Shown here in pieces: positions 26,895 to 35,230 of a stretch of DNA of 36,390 nucleotides. The stretch's first letter is position 1, and each line of letters begins with the position of its first letter. The DNA comes from an uncultured Gammaproteobacteria bacterium (GTDB lineage: Bacteria > Pseudomonadota > Gammaproteobacteria > JAADHQ01): NCBI GenBank assembly GCA_947258655.1, contig CAMYJD010000028.1, forward strand, positions 1-36,390, written 5' to 3'. Under the pieces are notes generated by a model that saw only the letters and a list, made by a program, of their open reading frames with translations, ran no database searches and was not told the origin of the DNA. The position numbers and the translations under genes are program-made.

Positions 26895-27827
26895 TCAGTT
26901 ACCGCTCCCGCCGTTATTCAACGCAAGCCTTGATTCCGCCTCGATAAAAATTCGTTTAACATTTGGGAATTTTTGCTTGATATCGCTATCCAGGCGGGCA
27001 ATGGCTTGCTCCAGCTCGATCGCAGTCAGATCATCACGAAAGTCGATGCTGCAATTTGCCAGAATGAAATCAGGCCCCATGTGCATGGTCAGTAGCTCAT
27101 TCACATGCTCCACTTCACTATACAATTCAGCGATAGTGCGAATACCTTCTTCTACCTGTCTGTTGGCACTTTCACCTATTAACAGGCTCTTGGTTTCATA
27201 GGCCAGCCAGATCGCCGTACCCGCCAGTATCAGACCAATAATAACCGAGGCAAGACCATCGAATATCAGAATGCCGGTCGTCTGTGCTAACCAGATTCCG
27301 ACAAAAGCCACAATCAGACCGAGCCCTGCTGCCGAGTCCTCGAATAGTACGACAAACATGGTCGGGTCCTTACCACGCTTGACAGCTTCGATATACCCCC
27401 ATTTACCCTTGGCCTTCGTGAACTCATTAAAAGCGAAATACCATGCAAAACCCTCAAACACGATTGAGATACCGAGAACGATGTAGTTGATCATTGGATT
27501 TTCGATAGCTGTCGGGTGCAGCATTTGATGGATGCCTTCATAGATAGAAACGCCGGCACCGACTGCGAAAATCAGTATTGCGACGACAAAGCTCCAGAAG
27601 TAGATCTCCTTGCCATGACCGAACGGAAATTGTCTGTCGGCAGGCTTGCTCGCCTGGCGCATGCCGAGCAACAACAACACCTGGTTACCGGTATCGACGA
27701 GTGAATGGATACCCTCGGAGAGCATTGCCGAACTACCCGTCATGGCCGCTGCAATAAACTTGGTTACTGCAATCAGTCCATTTCCCACTAGCGCTGCGAA
27801 TATTACTTTTTTAGATGAACCGGCCAT
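26895..27827 (-). CDS. Cation diffusion facilitator (CDF) family transporter, ZnT9-like branch
   Basis: The 310-residue protein has six membrane segments and a soluble C-terminal domain (about 215-310), the CDF layout. The metal site in TM2 is H41-S-L-V-D45. In TM5 the usual second HxxxD is replaced by FEDSAAGLG (E163, D164), as I recall for the branch that includes SLC30A9/ZnT9. PFGHGKEIYFWSF after TM2 is a conserved CDF segment. It probably exports zinc, iron or manganese in exchange for protons; the metal cannot be set from sequence. No metal regulator adjoins it. Confidence 0.9.
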   Translation of the reverse strand: MAGSSKKVIFAALVGNGLIAVTKFIAAAMTGSSAMLSEGIHSLVDTGNQVLLLLGMRQASKPADRQFPFGHGKEIYFWSFVVAILIFAVGAGVSIYEGIHQMLHPTAIENPMINYIVLGISIVFEGFAWYFAFNEFTKAKGKWGYIEAVKRGKDPTMFVVLFEDSAAGLGLIVAFVGIWLAQTTGILIFDGLASVIIGLILAGTAIWLAYETKSLLIGESANRQVEEGIRTIAELYSEVEHVNELLTMHMGPDFILANCSIDFRDDLTAIELEQAIARLDSDIKQKFPNVKRIFIEAESRLALNNGGSGN

Positions 27828-28095
27828 GCTTGCTGTCTGCCCCGATGAAATTTTCGTCCTATTCTACCCTCAACATCGCGTCTGAGATGAAAAATATTGT
27901 TACATTCACAAGGAATCTTCTGAAAATTATGCCAAAAAACCACTTTAGCTAAGTGACTCGGTAGAGTATTGGAATTTGCATAGCGTCCATGCATTGCTAG
28001 GAGGTGGTTTATAGGCGCGCTGCAGCAAAGCCGCCTATAAGGGCGGATCGATAATGCTAGCGACTGACTGTCATGCAGGCCGATGCAGGCATACA
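27828..28095. other. Intergenic region with a 9-bp hairpin
   Basis: TTATAGGCG (28009-28017) and CGCCTATAA (28032-28040) are perfect reverse complements with a 14-base loop. There is no T run on either side, so it is not a classical terminator, though it lies downstream of the PhnD-like gene. The remainder holds the promoter of the CDF gene and nothing else that I can identify. Confidence 0.5.
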
Positions 28096-28944
28096 CTACC
28101 AGCCAAAGATAACGCCTTCGATCAATTTGTAATGATTGGCAAAATCTTCATCGGTTGCCGGCTTGAAGGCCTTTGCCTTGCCGCCAAAGCGCGCCAGAAT
28201 ATTTTTTGTTGCCGCAATCCGGTCACCCTTTGTCAGAGTTTCGACAATCGCCTTACGTGCCGATGGCTTGACTCGACTGCTGATAGTCAGCCCCTGATTG
28301 GGGAGTGCCGGGCTCTTGTACAGGACCTTGGTGGTACTACGCTGCTCATCGGTCAGCTTCTTGGCATAAAAGGTTGTACGAAAAACCGCACCCTTGCATT
28401 TGCCCGATTCGAATGACTTGTATACCTTAGTGAAGCCTCCCCTGACAGGAACAATAACCGGCTGGCGTGCGGGATGAACATAGGCCGCATAGACCGTCAG
28501 CGTACCGAGATTCGGAGGTGCTATACCGCAGACCTTTCTGCCAACCAGGTCATCTAGATCGGTGACCTTGTCGTCATCCTTGTTGGCTATAATAACGAAT
28601 TCCAGTGTACCTGGCAGTTTGACCACGGCCCTGTGTTCCTTGTTCTTTATGCGCCAGGAGATAAAATGCGGGCCATCAAAAATAATGTCATATTTATCGT
28701 TACGCATGTCGCGTTGATAGGCCAGCCAGTTACCCGGGTGTTTATACGTAACCGTCTCGCCAATCACTTTGCTTAACTCGGTTGCCAGTGGACCATACAG
28801 TTTCAGCCCGGCAGCCTTGTTTTCCCGTGGCGGCGCCGTCAGGATCAGTTCAGCTGCTACAAACTGGGCCTGGCTCGATAACAGGATTATCAGCGTAAGC
28901 GGTTTAACAAAGCGTCCAAGCAGACTGGGTAGAATGTCATTCAT
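28096..28944 (-). CDS. PhnD-like phosphate/phosphonate-type substrate-binding protein
   Basis: The 282-residue protein has a signal peptide (hydrophobic residues about 12-27, cleavage near FVAA/E) and then a type 2 periplasmic binding fold of the PhnD group. Typical segments are LATELSKVIGETVTYKHPGNWLAYQRDMRNDKYDIIFDGPHF, LDDLVGRKVCGIAPPNLGTL and GKCKGAVFRTTFY. Start ATG 28944 has AGGA upstream; an earlier ATG (28989) lacks a signal. No ABC permease or ATPase gene is beside it. Orphan PhnD-like proteins are common in gammaproteobacteria and may serve sensing or transport of varied ligands, so the substrate is open. Confidence 0.85.
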   Translation of the reverse strand: MNDILPSLLGRFVKPLTLIILLSSQAQFVAAELILTAPPRENKAAGLKLYGPLATELSKVIGETVTYKHPGNWLAYQRDMRNDKYDIIFDGPHFISWRIKNKEHRAVVKLPGTLEFVIIANKDDDKVTDLDDLVGRKVCGIAPPNLGTLTVYAAYVHPARQPVIVPVRGGFTKVYKSFESGKCKGAVFRTTFYAKKLTDEQRSTTKVLYKSPALPNQGLTISSRVKPSARKAIVETLTKGDRIAATKNILARFGGKAKAFKPATDEDFANHYKLIEGVIFGW

Positions 28945-29403
28945 TGTTATTGTTTCCTGCAAGCGAGTATAAGTATTCAAAGATAACAAAGCTGTGAATA
29001 CAAGGTTTTAAGAATGATGCAAAACCATGAATTGTACAGACATTATCAGATGTAATATGCAAAATAAACCTGCGAACAGCTTTATCTTTTGTTAAGCCTG
29101 GTAGTAACAGTGTGCTTATCGGCTGCGTTCACGCGTTCTTTAATCTCTCGCTCGCAGCTGTCAGCCGACCATGCAAATCGTTGTAGCTTTTCCCTGAATT
29201 TAGTAATGCAATTTATCCACTAATGAACACCGGTTTCCACTTATCCAGGAATGTGCCGAATCATAATGGATGTTATGTTGCGGTCGGTCAGTCATAGAAA
29301 CCTCCGCAGTATTCGCCGGACTCGCTGTGCGCGCGCAGATGACTTATAGAAAATAGCGGTAATAGTCAATTACCGCTGACAGTGGTTGTTGGCGATCACG
29401 ATT
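28945..29403. other. Gene-poor region with a hairpin and a tiny reading frame
   Basis: AGCGGTAAT (29355-29363) and ATTACCGCT (29369-29377) form a perfect 9-bp stem with a 5-base loop. On the minus strand a 31-codon frame (29295 down to 29200) has GGAGG a few bases before its ATG, but the peptide (MTDRPQHNIHYDSAH...) is not recognised and may be a remnant of a mobile element. The left part contains the PhnD-like promoter. Confidence 0.4.
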
Positions 29404-29431
29404 GAAAACATCCGTCCATGCGGACGGATGT
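29404..29431 (-). terminator. Rho-independent terminator of the small membrane-protein gene
   Basis: ACATCCGTCC (29408-29417) and GGACGGATGT (29422-29431) form a perfect 10-bp stem with a 4-base loop. On the minus strand it is followed by TTTT. It begins 22 bases past the stop codon of the 58-residue gene. Confidence 0.75.
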
Positions 29432-29453
29432 AATTGGTGAAGACAATCCTTGC

Positions 29454-29630
29454 CTAACTGGGCTGATTATTATTCATGACGATCTGTTCCTGCTCCGGCA
29501 GGGGCTCCAGACTTTGTATGACTGATTCATCATCACCACCGTTGGCGGCATAAACTACAAGTGAACCCAGTATCGCGATTACGAATCCCAGCGAGAATGG
29601 ATCCACGAGTCCACGCATCTTTTTATCCAT
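29454..29630 (-). CDS. Small single-pass membrane protein, 58 residues
   Basis: The product starts MDKKMRGLVDPFSLGFVIAI, has one membrane segment (about residues 12-29) and a short acidic tail rich in E, Q and N. The ATG at 29630 has AGAGAGG at good spacing, and a terminator follows the stop, so the gene is well framed. It is divergent from the LysR gene with 113 bases between starts, so LysR may control it. I do not recognise a family. Confidence 0.72.
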   Translation of the reverse strand: MDKKMRGLVDPFSLGFVIAILGSLVVYAANGGDDESVIQSLEPLPEQEQIVMNNNQPS

Positions 29631-29743
29631 GTCAGCGACCTCTCTGCTTAATATTATTCGAGATCCAAGCCTAGACTATTCATTAATACTTGATAATATA
29701 TAAATATTGCATATTAATTATTCTATTGAGGAATAAATTTACG
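29631..29743. promoter_or_regulatory. Divergent AT-rich control region of the small membrane protein and LysR genes
   Basis: The 113 bases between the two starts are strongly AT-rich around 29680-29720. ATTAAT words flank the centre (ATTAATACTTGAT on the left, GCATATTAAT on the right), an arrangement compatible with LysR-type operators. Both promoters must lie here. The exact sites cannot be fixed from sequence. Confidence 0.4.
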
Positions 29744-30655
29744 ATGGCAATCAATCTTCTGATGGCGATGGCCGTTTTCCGCCGGGTTGCAGAAACTGGC
29801 AATTTTTCCGAGGTAGCTCAAGAACTTAAGCTATCACAACCGACGGTCAGTAAGCAGGTTGCGGCCCTTGAAAACCACCTGGGCATCAAGCTGATGCATC
29901 GCAGCACACGGCAATTGAAACTCACCGAGGCCGGCAAGGATTACTATCAGCACTGTCGACAAATAATAGATGAAATCGATGAAAATGAAGCTAATATTCG
30001 TCAAAATCAATCATTACTATCGGGCACACTGCGTATTAGTACGCCGGTAAAATACGGCGAATTGCATATCGCACCCCTGGTTTGTGAATTTCTAAAACTG
30101 CATCCGCAATTGAAAATTGACCTGAATATGGATGACCATTATGTAGATCTGGTCAAGGAGGGCATCGATCTGGCTGTGCGCGTCGGACCACTGACAGATT
30201 CCAGCATGGTCGCACGCAAACTGGGTGATTTCCCTCGTGTTACCGTTGCCAGTCCCGACTACCTGAGTCGCATTGGCGTGCCGAAGACACCCCGGGATCT
30301 GGCAACACATAATTGCATTGTCTTCACACTACTGACAACACAGAACCAGTGGCATTATGTCGGTCCAAATGGTAGTGAAAAGGTCCAGGTCAGCGGCAGC
30401 TTTACAACCAATAATCCCAGCACGATGAAAAAGGCAGCACTTGAATCGATCGGCATCATTGTCGCACCGACCTGGCTATTGGAAGACAGCCTCAGACGAG
30501 GTGAGCTCGTGCCCATTTTGAACGATTACCGTGCCACGCCGATGGAAATCCATATCCTCTATCCGGAGCGACGCTTCGTCCCTGCCAGAGTGAGGCAGTT
30601 CATGAAGTTTCTGCGCGACAGACTCGGGACGGAGCAGTCTAACAAAGACAATTAG
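29744..30655 (+). CDS. LysR family transcriptional regulator
   Basis: The 303-residue protein has a winged helix-turn-helix at residues 1-64 (VFRRVAETGNFSEVAQELKLSQPTVSKQVAALENHLGIKLMHRSTR) and a periplasmic-binding-like effector domain from about 88 (LSGTLRISTPVKYGELHIAPLVCEFL). The effector part has the DLAVRVGPLTDSSMVARKLGD block typical of the CrgA-like branch. I start at ATG 29744 because it aligns with the family; GAGG lies about 12 bases upstream. The small membrane-protein gene diverges from it and is the most likely target. The effector is unknown. Confidence 0.93.
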   Translation: MAINLLMAMAVFRRVAETGNFSEVAQELKLSQPTVSKQVAALENHLGIKLMHRSTRQLKLTEAGKDYYQHCRQIIDEIDENEANIRQNQSLLSGTLRISTPVKYGELHIAPLVCEFLKLHPQLKIDLNMDDHYVDLVKEGIDLAVRVGPLTDSSMVARKLGDFPRVTVASPDYLSRIGVPKTPRDLATHNCIVFTLLTTQNQWHYVGPNGSEKVQVSGSFTTNNPSTMKKAALESIGIIVAPTWLLEDSLRRGELVPILNDYRATPMEIHILYPERRFVPARVRQFMKFLRDRLGTEQSNKDN

Positions 30656-30835
30656 CAGAAAATTATCTTCGGAAATTGCCTCATGCGAATTCGATCTCCG
30701 ATCAATCCGGGCCACCCTCGTGTTTGAGCAAAGACTGAAGTAATCGCGCCTCTTGTAGTCGAAAATAAACCAGTATGCCTTGCATCATCGGTTATCTATG
30801 CTAGATAGTTAATGATATAAGCCAGTCTATACATC

Positions 30836-31306
30836 ATGAATAGTAAACAGCACATAAGTATTTTGCAGGCACTGCCGATATTCGGAGGTATCAATGCCCA
30901 CTCGATCGAGTTCCTGCTCGCACGTTCAACGACGTGCAATGTTCTCCAGCATCAGTACTTCTTCCATCAAGGTGATGATGCCGAATCCCTGTTTGTGCTC
31001 GAACAGGGTTGTGCAGACCTGTTCAAGCTGCATGACAACAAGGAGTATTTTTTGCGCCAGCTGCACAAGGGAGACTGTTTTGGCGAAGTCGCGCTGATGG
31101 ACCTGATGCCAAGAAGCGCCAGCGTAAGGGCGAATACGGATTGCGAGGCCATTGAACTGCCCCGCTTTGCGCTGTATGAATTATACAAGGATAACCTGGA
31201 GCAATTCACAATGATCCAGATGAACATGGGCCGGGAAGTCAGTCGGCGCTTGCGCCAGGCGGATGAACGCTTGTTTGATGCCCACCTGCTAAAGCCATAC
31301 ACATAA
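30836..31306 (+). CDS. Cyclic nucleotide-binding domain protein
   Basis: The 156-residue protein is a stand-alone CNBD of the CRP fold without a DNA-binding domain. The beta roll has FFHQGDDAESLFVLEQGCADLF, and the phosphate-binding cassette is FGEVALMDLMPRSASVRA (residues 82-99), with the glutamate (E84) and arginine-serine (R93, S94) expected for binding of a cyclic nucleotide. The C-terminus is helical (MGREVSRRLRQADERLFDAHL). It may act by protein contacts. It is convergent with the CBM/VCBS gene, and the start at 30836 lacks a strong Shine-Dalgarno. Confidence 0.85.
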   Translation: MNSKQHISILQALPIFGGINAHSIEFLLARSTTCNVLQHQYFFHQGDDAESLFVLEQGCADLFKLHDNKEYFLRQLHKGDCFGEVALMDLMPRSASVRANTDCEAIELPRFALYELYKDNLEQFTMIQMNMGREVSRRLRQADERLFDAHLLKPYT

Positions 31307-31372
31307 CAATCCTGAGCCTTACCATGTAGCTATTTGCGTATTAGTCCTGGTGTAACAGCATATTGCGCCCAC

Positions 31373-33139
31373 TCAGGGTTCGACCACTTCATTCAGACGA
31401 TTGATCTTCAGCTTGTGCATCGAAACCTTACCCGAGGGCCAGCGTACCTTTACGCTGGCACTGGTGGCGGCGCCAAGACCAAAATGAACCAGAGGTTCAT
31501 CGAAGGCCCTGCGCGTCGTGTACTGATGGATGCGGTACTGCTTTCCGTTCAGGATGACCTCGGCGCCATAGGCATCTATAGGGCTTGCGGTCCCGCGTAG
31601 ACGGATACGCACCCAGTTGCGGTTACCACACTGGTTATTAACAAGGAATTTTTGTCGGCCTTCACGTTTGGTCGTGAACACATCGAGACAGCCATCGCCG
31701 TTGTAATCGCCTGCAGTGGCGGTATCGACCTTTCCCAACCAGATTTCCTGGTCACCATCGTTGTCGAAGTCGGCCACGGCCATACTGCCACAGGTGCCTC
31801 CCTGGATCTTGCGGGGTGCACGGAATTTGCCGTTACGCTGCTCGATAATCCACAGACCCAGGGTCTTTCTACTGCACAGAACGATGTCCGCACCAAGCAT
31901 ACCGTTGTCGATGAGCTCGAAGTCCTCGGTAAATTTCAGCTTGCCATACGTCCATCCCGGGAGATTGGTTTTTGCCCAGCTGTTCGCAGTCGGTCTCAGG
32001 ATCTGCCCCGGGAAGGCAGAATGCGTCAGAATCAGGAACGGATTACCGCCAACATATATCAGTCCGCCATTGTGAAGCTTCGCCGCGGTCAGGTCGCGCA
32101 GGCGTTTGAAACCCGTTGCACGTTGTACAAGCATGGTATTCGGAAATGTCTTGTCCTTGCGTTTTCCGACAAGCAGCACAACGTCTATAAGAGCATCATC
32201 GTCGAGACTCATCCAAACCGCATGTCGCCCCCTGCTCATTTGATAACGCAAACCCAGGGACTTGCCTATTTCCTTGAATATCAGACCACCGTCATTACGA
32301 TACAGCAGGTTCGGCTGTGCACCTTTGTCCTTGCCCCTGTTACCGCCGCCGGCAATGAACACATCGAGATCTCCATCATTGTCGAAATCGACGCATGATA
32401 CCGCATGTGTATCCCTAGATTTCACCGGTATTTTAATGGTCTTGAGTTTATTGCCATTCCACTTGTAGATTACATCGTTGTCGAAGTGGCGCGGATCCCA
32501 CATTTCGGGCAGGTCGTCTCCATCAAGATCGCACCATGCAATGCCGTAGGACTTGCCGTTGTATTTGATCGCCGGATGGGTGCTAAAGCCGCTGGCATTT
32601 GTTAATGATTCGTCTGGCTGCATGAACTCAAACGAGGACAGGTTTAGCCGTCCACTGTCAACTACGAGTCGCAAGGTGTGTTCTCCTGCGCCGAGTTCAA
32701 TGCCGGATTGAGAAAATTCGCTCCAGGCCTGCCAGCCGCCGCTGTTCGGGACCTCGATCTCACCACTGACATTCACGCCATCGATCTCGATATGCAGGCT
32801 TGCATCGTCATCGATTGTAGCAGTAGTGAAATATACGGTGTAGTTATCTGTAGAATCCACTACAATGTTGTATTCCAGCCATTCGTCCTTGACCATCGCT
32901 CCCACATAATGCCCCTGCGAAGCGGACGACCAAATGTCGACATCATTATGACGATACAGACCGCCCTTGTTCCCTTTTGTCGTATCGAAATATCCGTGAT
33001 TAAGTCCGCCTGCATTGTAGTCTTCGGCCTGTATGATACCCGGAACATTCCATGGCACGCCCCCATATGGCGCATCACTACCCCAGGCCGCCATCGTTGC
33101 ACAACAAAGTAACATAAGAATTGCACGAAACCTCGCCAT
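31373..33139 (-). CDS. Secreted CBM6-VCBS-ASPIC/UnbV domain protein
   Basis: The 588-residue product has a signal peptide (residues 1-21, ending near MAAWGS). A carbohydrate-binding module of the CBM6 type follows (about 30-175), with IQAEDYNAGG and DEWLEYNIVV, and the loop GEHTLRLVVDSGRLNLSSFEF. Next come FG-GAP/VCBS-like repeats with calcium-binding DxDxDG loops (DLDGDDLPE, DFDNDGDLDVF, DFDNDGDQEIW and DYNGDGCLDVF). The C-terminal part (about 505-580) is an ASPIC/UnbV domain (NRNWVRIRLRGTASPIDAYGAEV). Together this suggests an extracellular or surface protein that binds polysaccharide; no catalytic domain is evident. It stands alone. Confidence 0.88.
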   Translation of the reverse strand: MARFRAILMLLCCATMAAWGSDAPYGGVPWNVPGIIQAEDYNAGGLNHGYFDTTKGNKGGLYRHNDVDIWSSASQGHYVGAMVKDEWLEYNIVVDSTDNYTVYFTTATIDDDASLHIEIDGVNVSGEIEVPNSGGWQAWSEFSQSGIELGAGEHTLRLVVDSGRLNLSSFEFMQPDESLTNASGFSTHPAIKYNGKSYGIAWCDLDGDDLPEMWDPRHFDNDVIYKWNGNKLKTIKIPVKSRDTHAVSCVDFDNDGDLDVFIAGGGNRGKDKGAQPNLLYRNDGGLIFKEIGKSLGLRYQMSRGRHAVWMSLDDDALIDVVLLVGKRKDKTFPNTMLVQRATGFKRLRDLTAAKLHNGGLIYVGGNPFLILTHSAFPGQILRPTANSWAKTNLPGWTYGKLKFTEDFELIDNGMLGADIVLCSRKTLGLWIIEQRNGKFRAPRKIQGGTCGSMAVADFDNDGDQEIWLGKVDTATAGDYNGDGCLDVFTTKREGRQKFLVNNQCGNRNWVRIRLRGTASPIDAYGAEVILNGKQYRIHQYTTRRAFDEPLVHFGLGAATSASVKVRWPSGKVSMHKLKINRLNEVVEP

Positions 33140-34030
33140 TGTCCTTTCCCTGTTTGTTAACGTCTAGTTCTGCGAAAATTCATGCAGTCTTATTTAAAAG
33201 CATATCAGTGTAATGTTAAAAATCCAGCTATATCGAAAAAAATAACAGAACAGGAAAACAAAACATGACATGAATCAATGTCAACGAAGAATGATCATTC
33301 CCAAAATAAAATCACGATAACACTGGCTTATTAATGTTATCCCCCTTTAGTCGCAACGTCTGAAGAAATCATTGCAAATCAGTCTGCAACAGCCTCGCAT
33401 AAAACAGTACGCTATATTTTGTTCCAGATCTATGGCAATCGTGTTGATTTCATTCCTGAGCAGGCACATCGATATACACTGACCATCATTTCAACCAAAC
33501 AAGCATTAATCTCTAACGATATTGGCCCGTGCTCTATGTGCAATCTGTTACAAAGGCTAAACGGTAAATAAGTAATACAAACATTCATAGAAATCCAAAG
33601 ATTATTGCCATAACTCAATTGCATGTCGCGACTTACATATAAATGTTGCGATATATATGCGAAACTGGATATGAAATTTGATCTCTGCCCACGTTAGACA
33701 GATGGCAATGCCGAGTCTTCCATGCCCTTCGATGGGCCATTCCTGTACATTCGCACGACCACGGGCACAGTGCAAAATCCTGGACTTTGTAAACAACACC
33801 ATTTGAATATGCGTGCCACAGGGATGCGATGATATGTCAATTATGATATTCAAGTTTTAAAAAAGTTTAGTAAATATGATTCATGGCAGCGGACACACGA
33901 CAACTGTCTGATGCCCATGTTTATAAAAGGAAAGCCGTCATGCGCCGATAACAGATATAATAAATGGAAAGTGTTACTATAAACGCGCGCTATAATGAAC
34001 AAGGGTGTAATCGTCAGAGGTGCAGGGTCC
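33140..34030. other. Gene-poor region before the globin-GGDEF gene
   Basis: Short frames on the minus strand (33430-33624, 33602-33853 and 33850-34032) overlap each other and carry no recognisable motif or ribosome binding site. The region is AT-rich. It may hold degraded coding sequence and the promoters of the flanking genes, but I see nothing specific. Confidence 0.4.
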
Positions 34031-35057
34031 ATGAGTCACGAATATTGCAAGATCTTTCATTTTGATCAGTCAGCGATAGCATCTACACTGACACTGCTGG
34101 AGCTCGACCCGCAGCATAATCATCTTGCTGAACAACTGCAAAAAACCATCATCAAACCGCATCTCGATGCGATTATCGACAAGTTTTATCACGACTACAT
34201 ACTGGTACATGAGCCTGAAGGCCAGCCAGGCCCGATATTTGCTATCACTGGGTATTGATTTTCATACACTGGACTACTTCGAGAACAGGCTGCGTGTCGG
34301 CGTCGCACATCAGCGGGTTGGATTGAACCTGAGCCTTTATAATTTCGCCTACCAGAAATTACGCGAACTAATATTGTCATATTTACCCGATAAAAATCAC
34401 CTTGAGCATCAAGCATTACGGCGCTTCATTGACAGAATCATTGCCCTGGACACATCACTTGCTATAGCAAGCTATCACCAGGGAAGCCAGACAAAACTTG
34501 AATCGTCGATAGAGCATCTGAAACAAGTACAAACAAAACTGCAGGAAAAGGCCAGGACCGATACACTGACACATTTCAATTCCAGAGAGACGACGCTGAA
34601 ACTGCTTGAACAGGCATTGGAACAAGGTCGGCAGGGCAATAAACCGGTTATTGTTATGATGATCGATATCGACGATCTTGGCAGCATCAACGATAAATAC
34701 GGCCACCTGGTCGGCGATCATGTCATGAAAGAAATAGCCGGGCGTATCGACAAGGTCGTGCCATCCCTGGACAGAATAGGACGCTATGGTGGTGATGAGT
34801 TCATGATTATTACCAGCATGAACCTGTCACAGGCAATGACACTGGCGGAACAGGTGCGTAGCGCGATCAGCTCACCACCACTGCCATTAGGGGACAGCGG
34901 CGTGCTGATCACAGCCAGTCTCGGTGTCTGTCAAAGTACTGCGAATGACTCCATTGCCAGCATCATCCAGCGCGTTGACCGGGCGATGTTTGCGGCCAAG
35001 AAGGCCGGTGGTAACCGGGTAACCTCCTGTCAAAAGCAAGCGCCTGCAGATAAATAA
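34031..35057 (+). pseudogene. Globin-coupled diguanylate cyclase, frame broken in the globin domain
   Basis: Two frames together give one protein. The first (from ATG 34031, MSHEYCKIFHF) runs through IDKFYHDYILVHE and meets a stop at 34256-34258. The second resumes at about 34215 with LKASQARYLLSLGIDFHTLDYFENRLRVGVAHQRVGL, the rest of the protoglobin-like sensor including the proximal histidine (VAHQR). It continues into a GGDEF domain with RYGGDEFMII intact. The RxxD inhibitory site reads PSLD, so feedback control would be absent. The step lies near 34211-34215. Compared with E. coli DosC the segment between FY and LK is about 12 residues short, which suggests a deletion rather than a one-base reading error. 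A separately translated GGDEF product cannot be excluded. Confidence 0.75.
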
Positions 35058-35129
35058 GTTTAGCCGGTACAAAACGCCGGACCAGCAACGGCACATTAAA
35101 CTCACCAGATATTTTAATGATATTCGCCC

Positions 35130-35173
35130 CTCTTCCAGGGACGAACCCGCGTAAGGAGTCGTCCCTGGAAGAG
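35130..35173. repeat. Perfect 15-bp inverted repeat between convergent signalling genes
   Basis: CTCTTCCAGGGACGA (35130-35144) and TCGTCCCTGGAAGAG (35159-35173) are exact reverse complements with a 14-base loop. It lies between the 3' ends of the convergent GGDEF and HD-GYP genes. There is no T run on either side, so it could be a REP-like element or a bidirectional terminator of unusual type. Confidence 0.75.
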
Positions 35174-35230
35174 ATAAATTACAGGTGGATTTATATACTT
35201 TGTGTCTTCGTGGCAATGATCTCTGCAAGA

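Noticed and set aside
26742-26933. 63-residue plus-strand frame beside the CDF gene
   Set aside because: No family resemblance, and it overlaps the 3' end of the well-supported CDF gene.
29211-29256. TTATCCAC-like words resembling DnaA boxes near 29213 and 29249
   Set aside because: They are incomplete and lack the spacing and flanking block of the two DnaA-box elements.
30711-30760. Possible third copy of the GAAGCAATCT-type repeat (GCAAAGACTGAAGTAATCGCGCC)
   Set aside because: Similarity to 20640-20665 is short and the rest of the repeat is absent, so chance cannot be excluded.
33430-34032. Three short minus-strand frames in the gap before the globin-GGDEF gene
   Set aside because: They overlap one another, have odd composition and no start signals.
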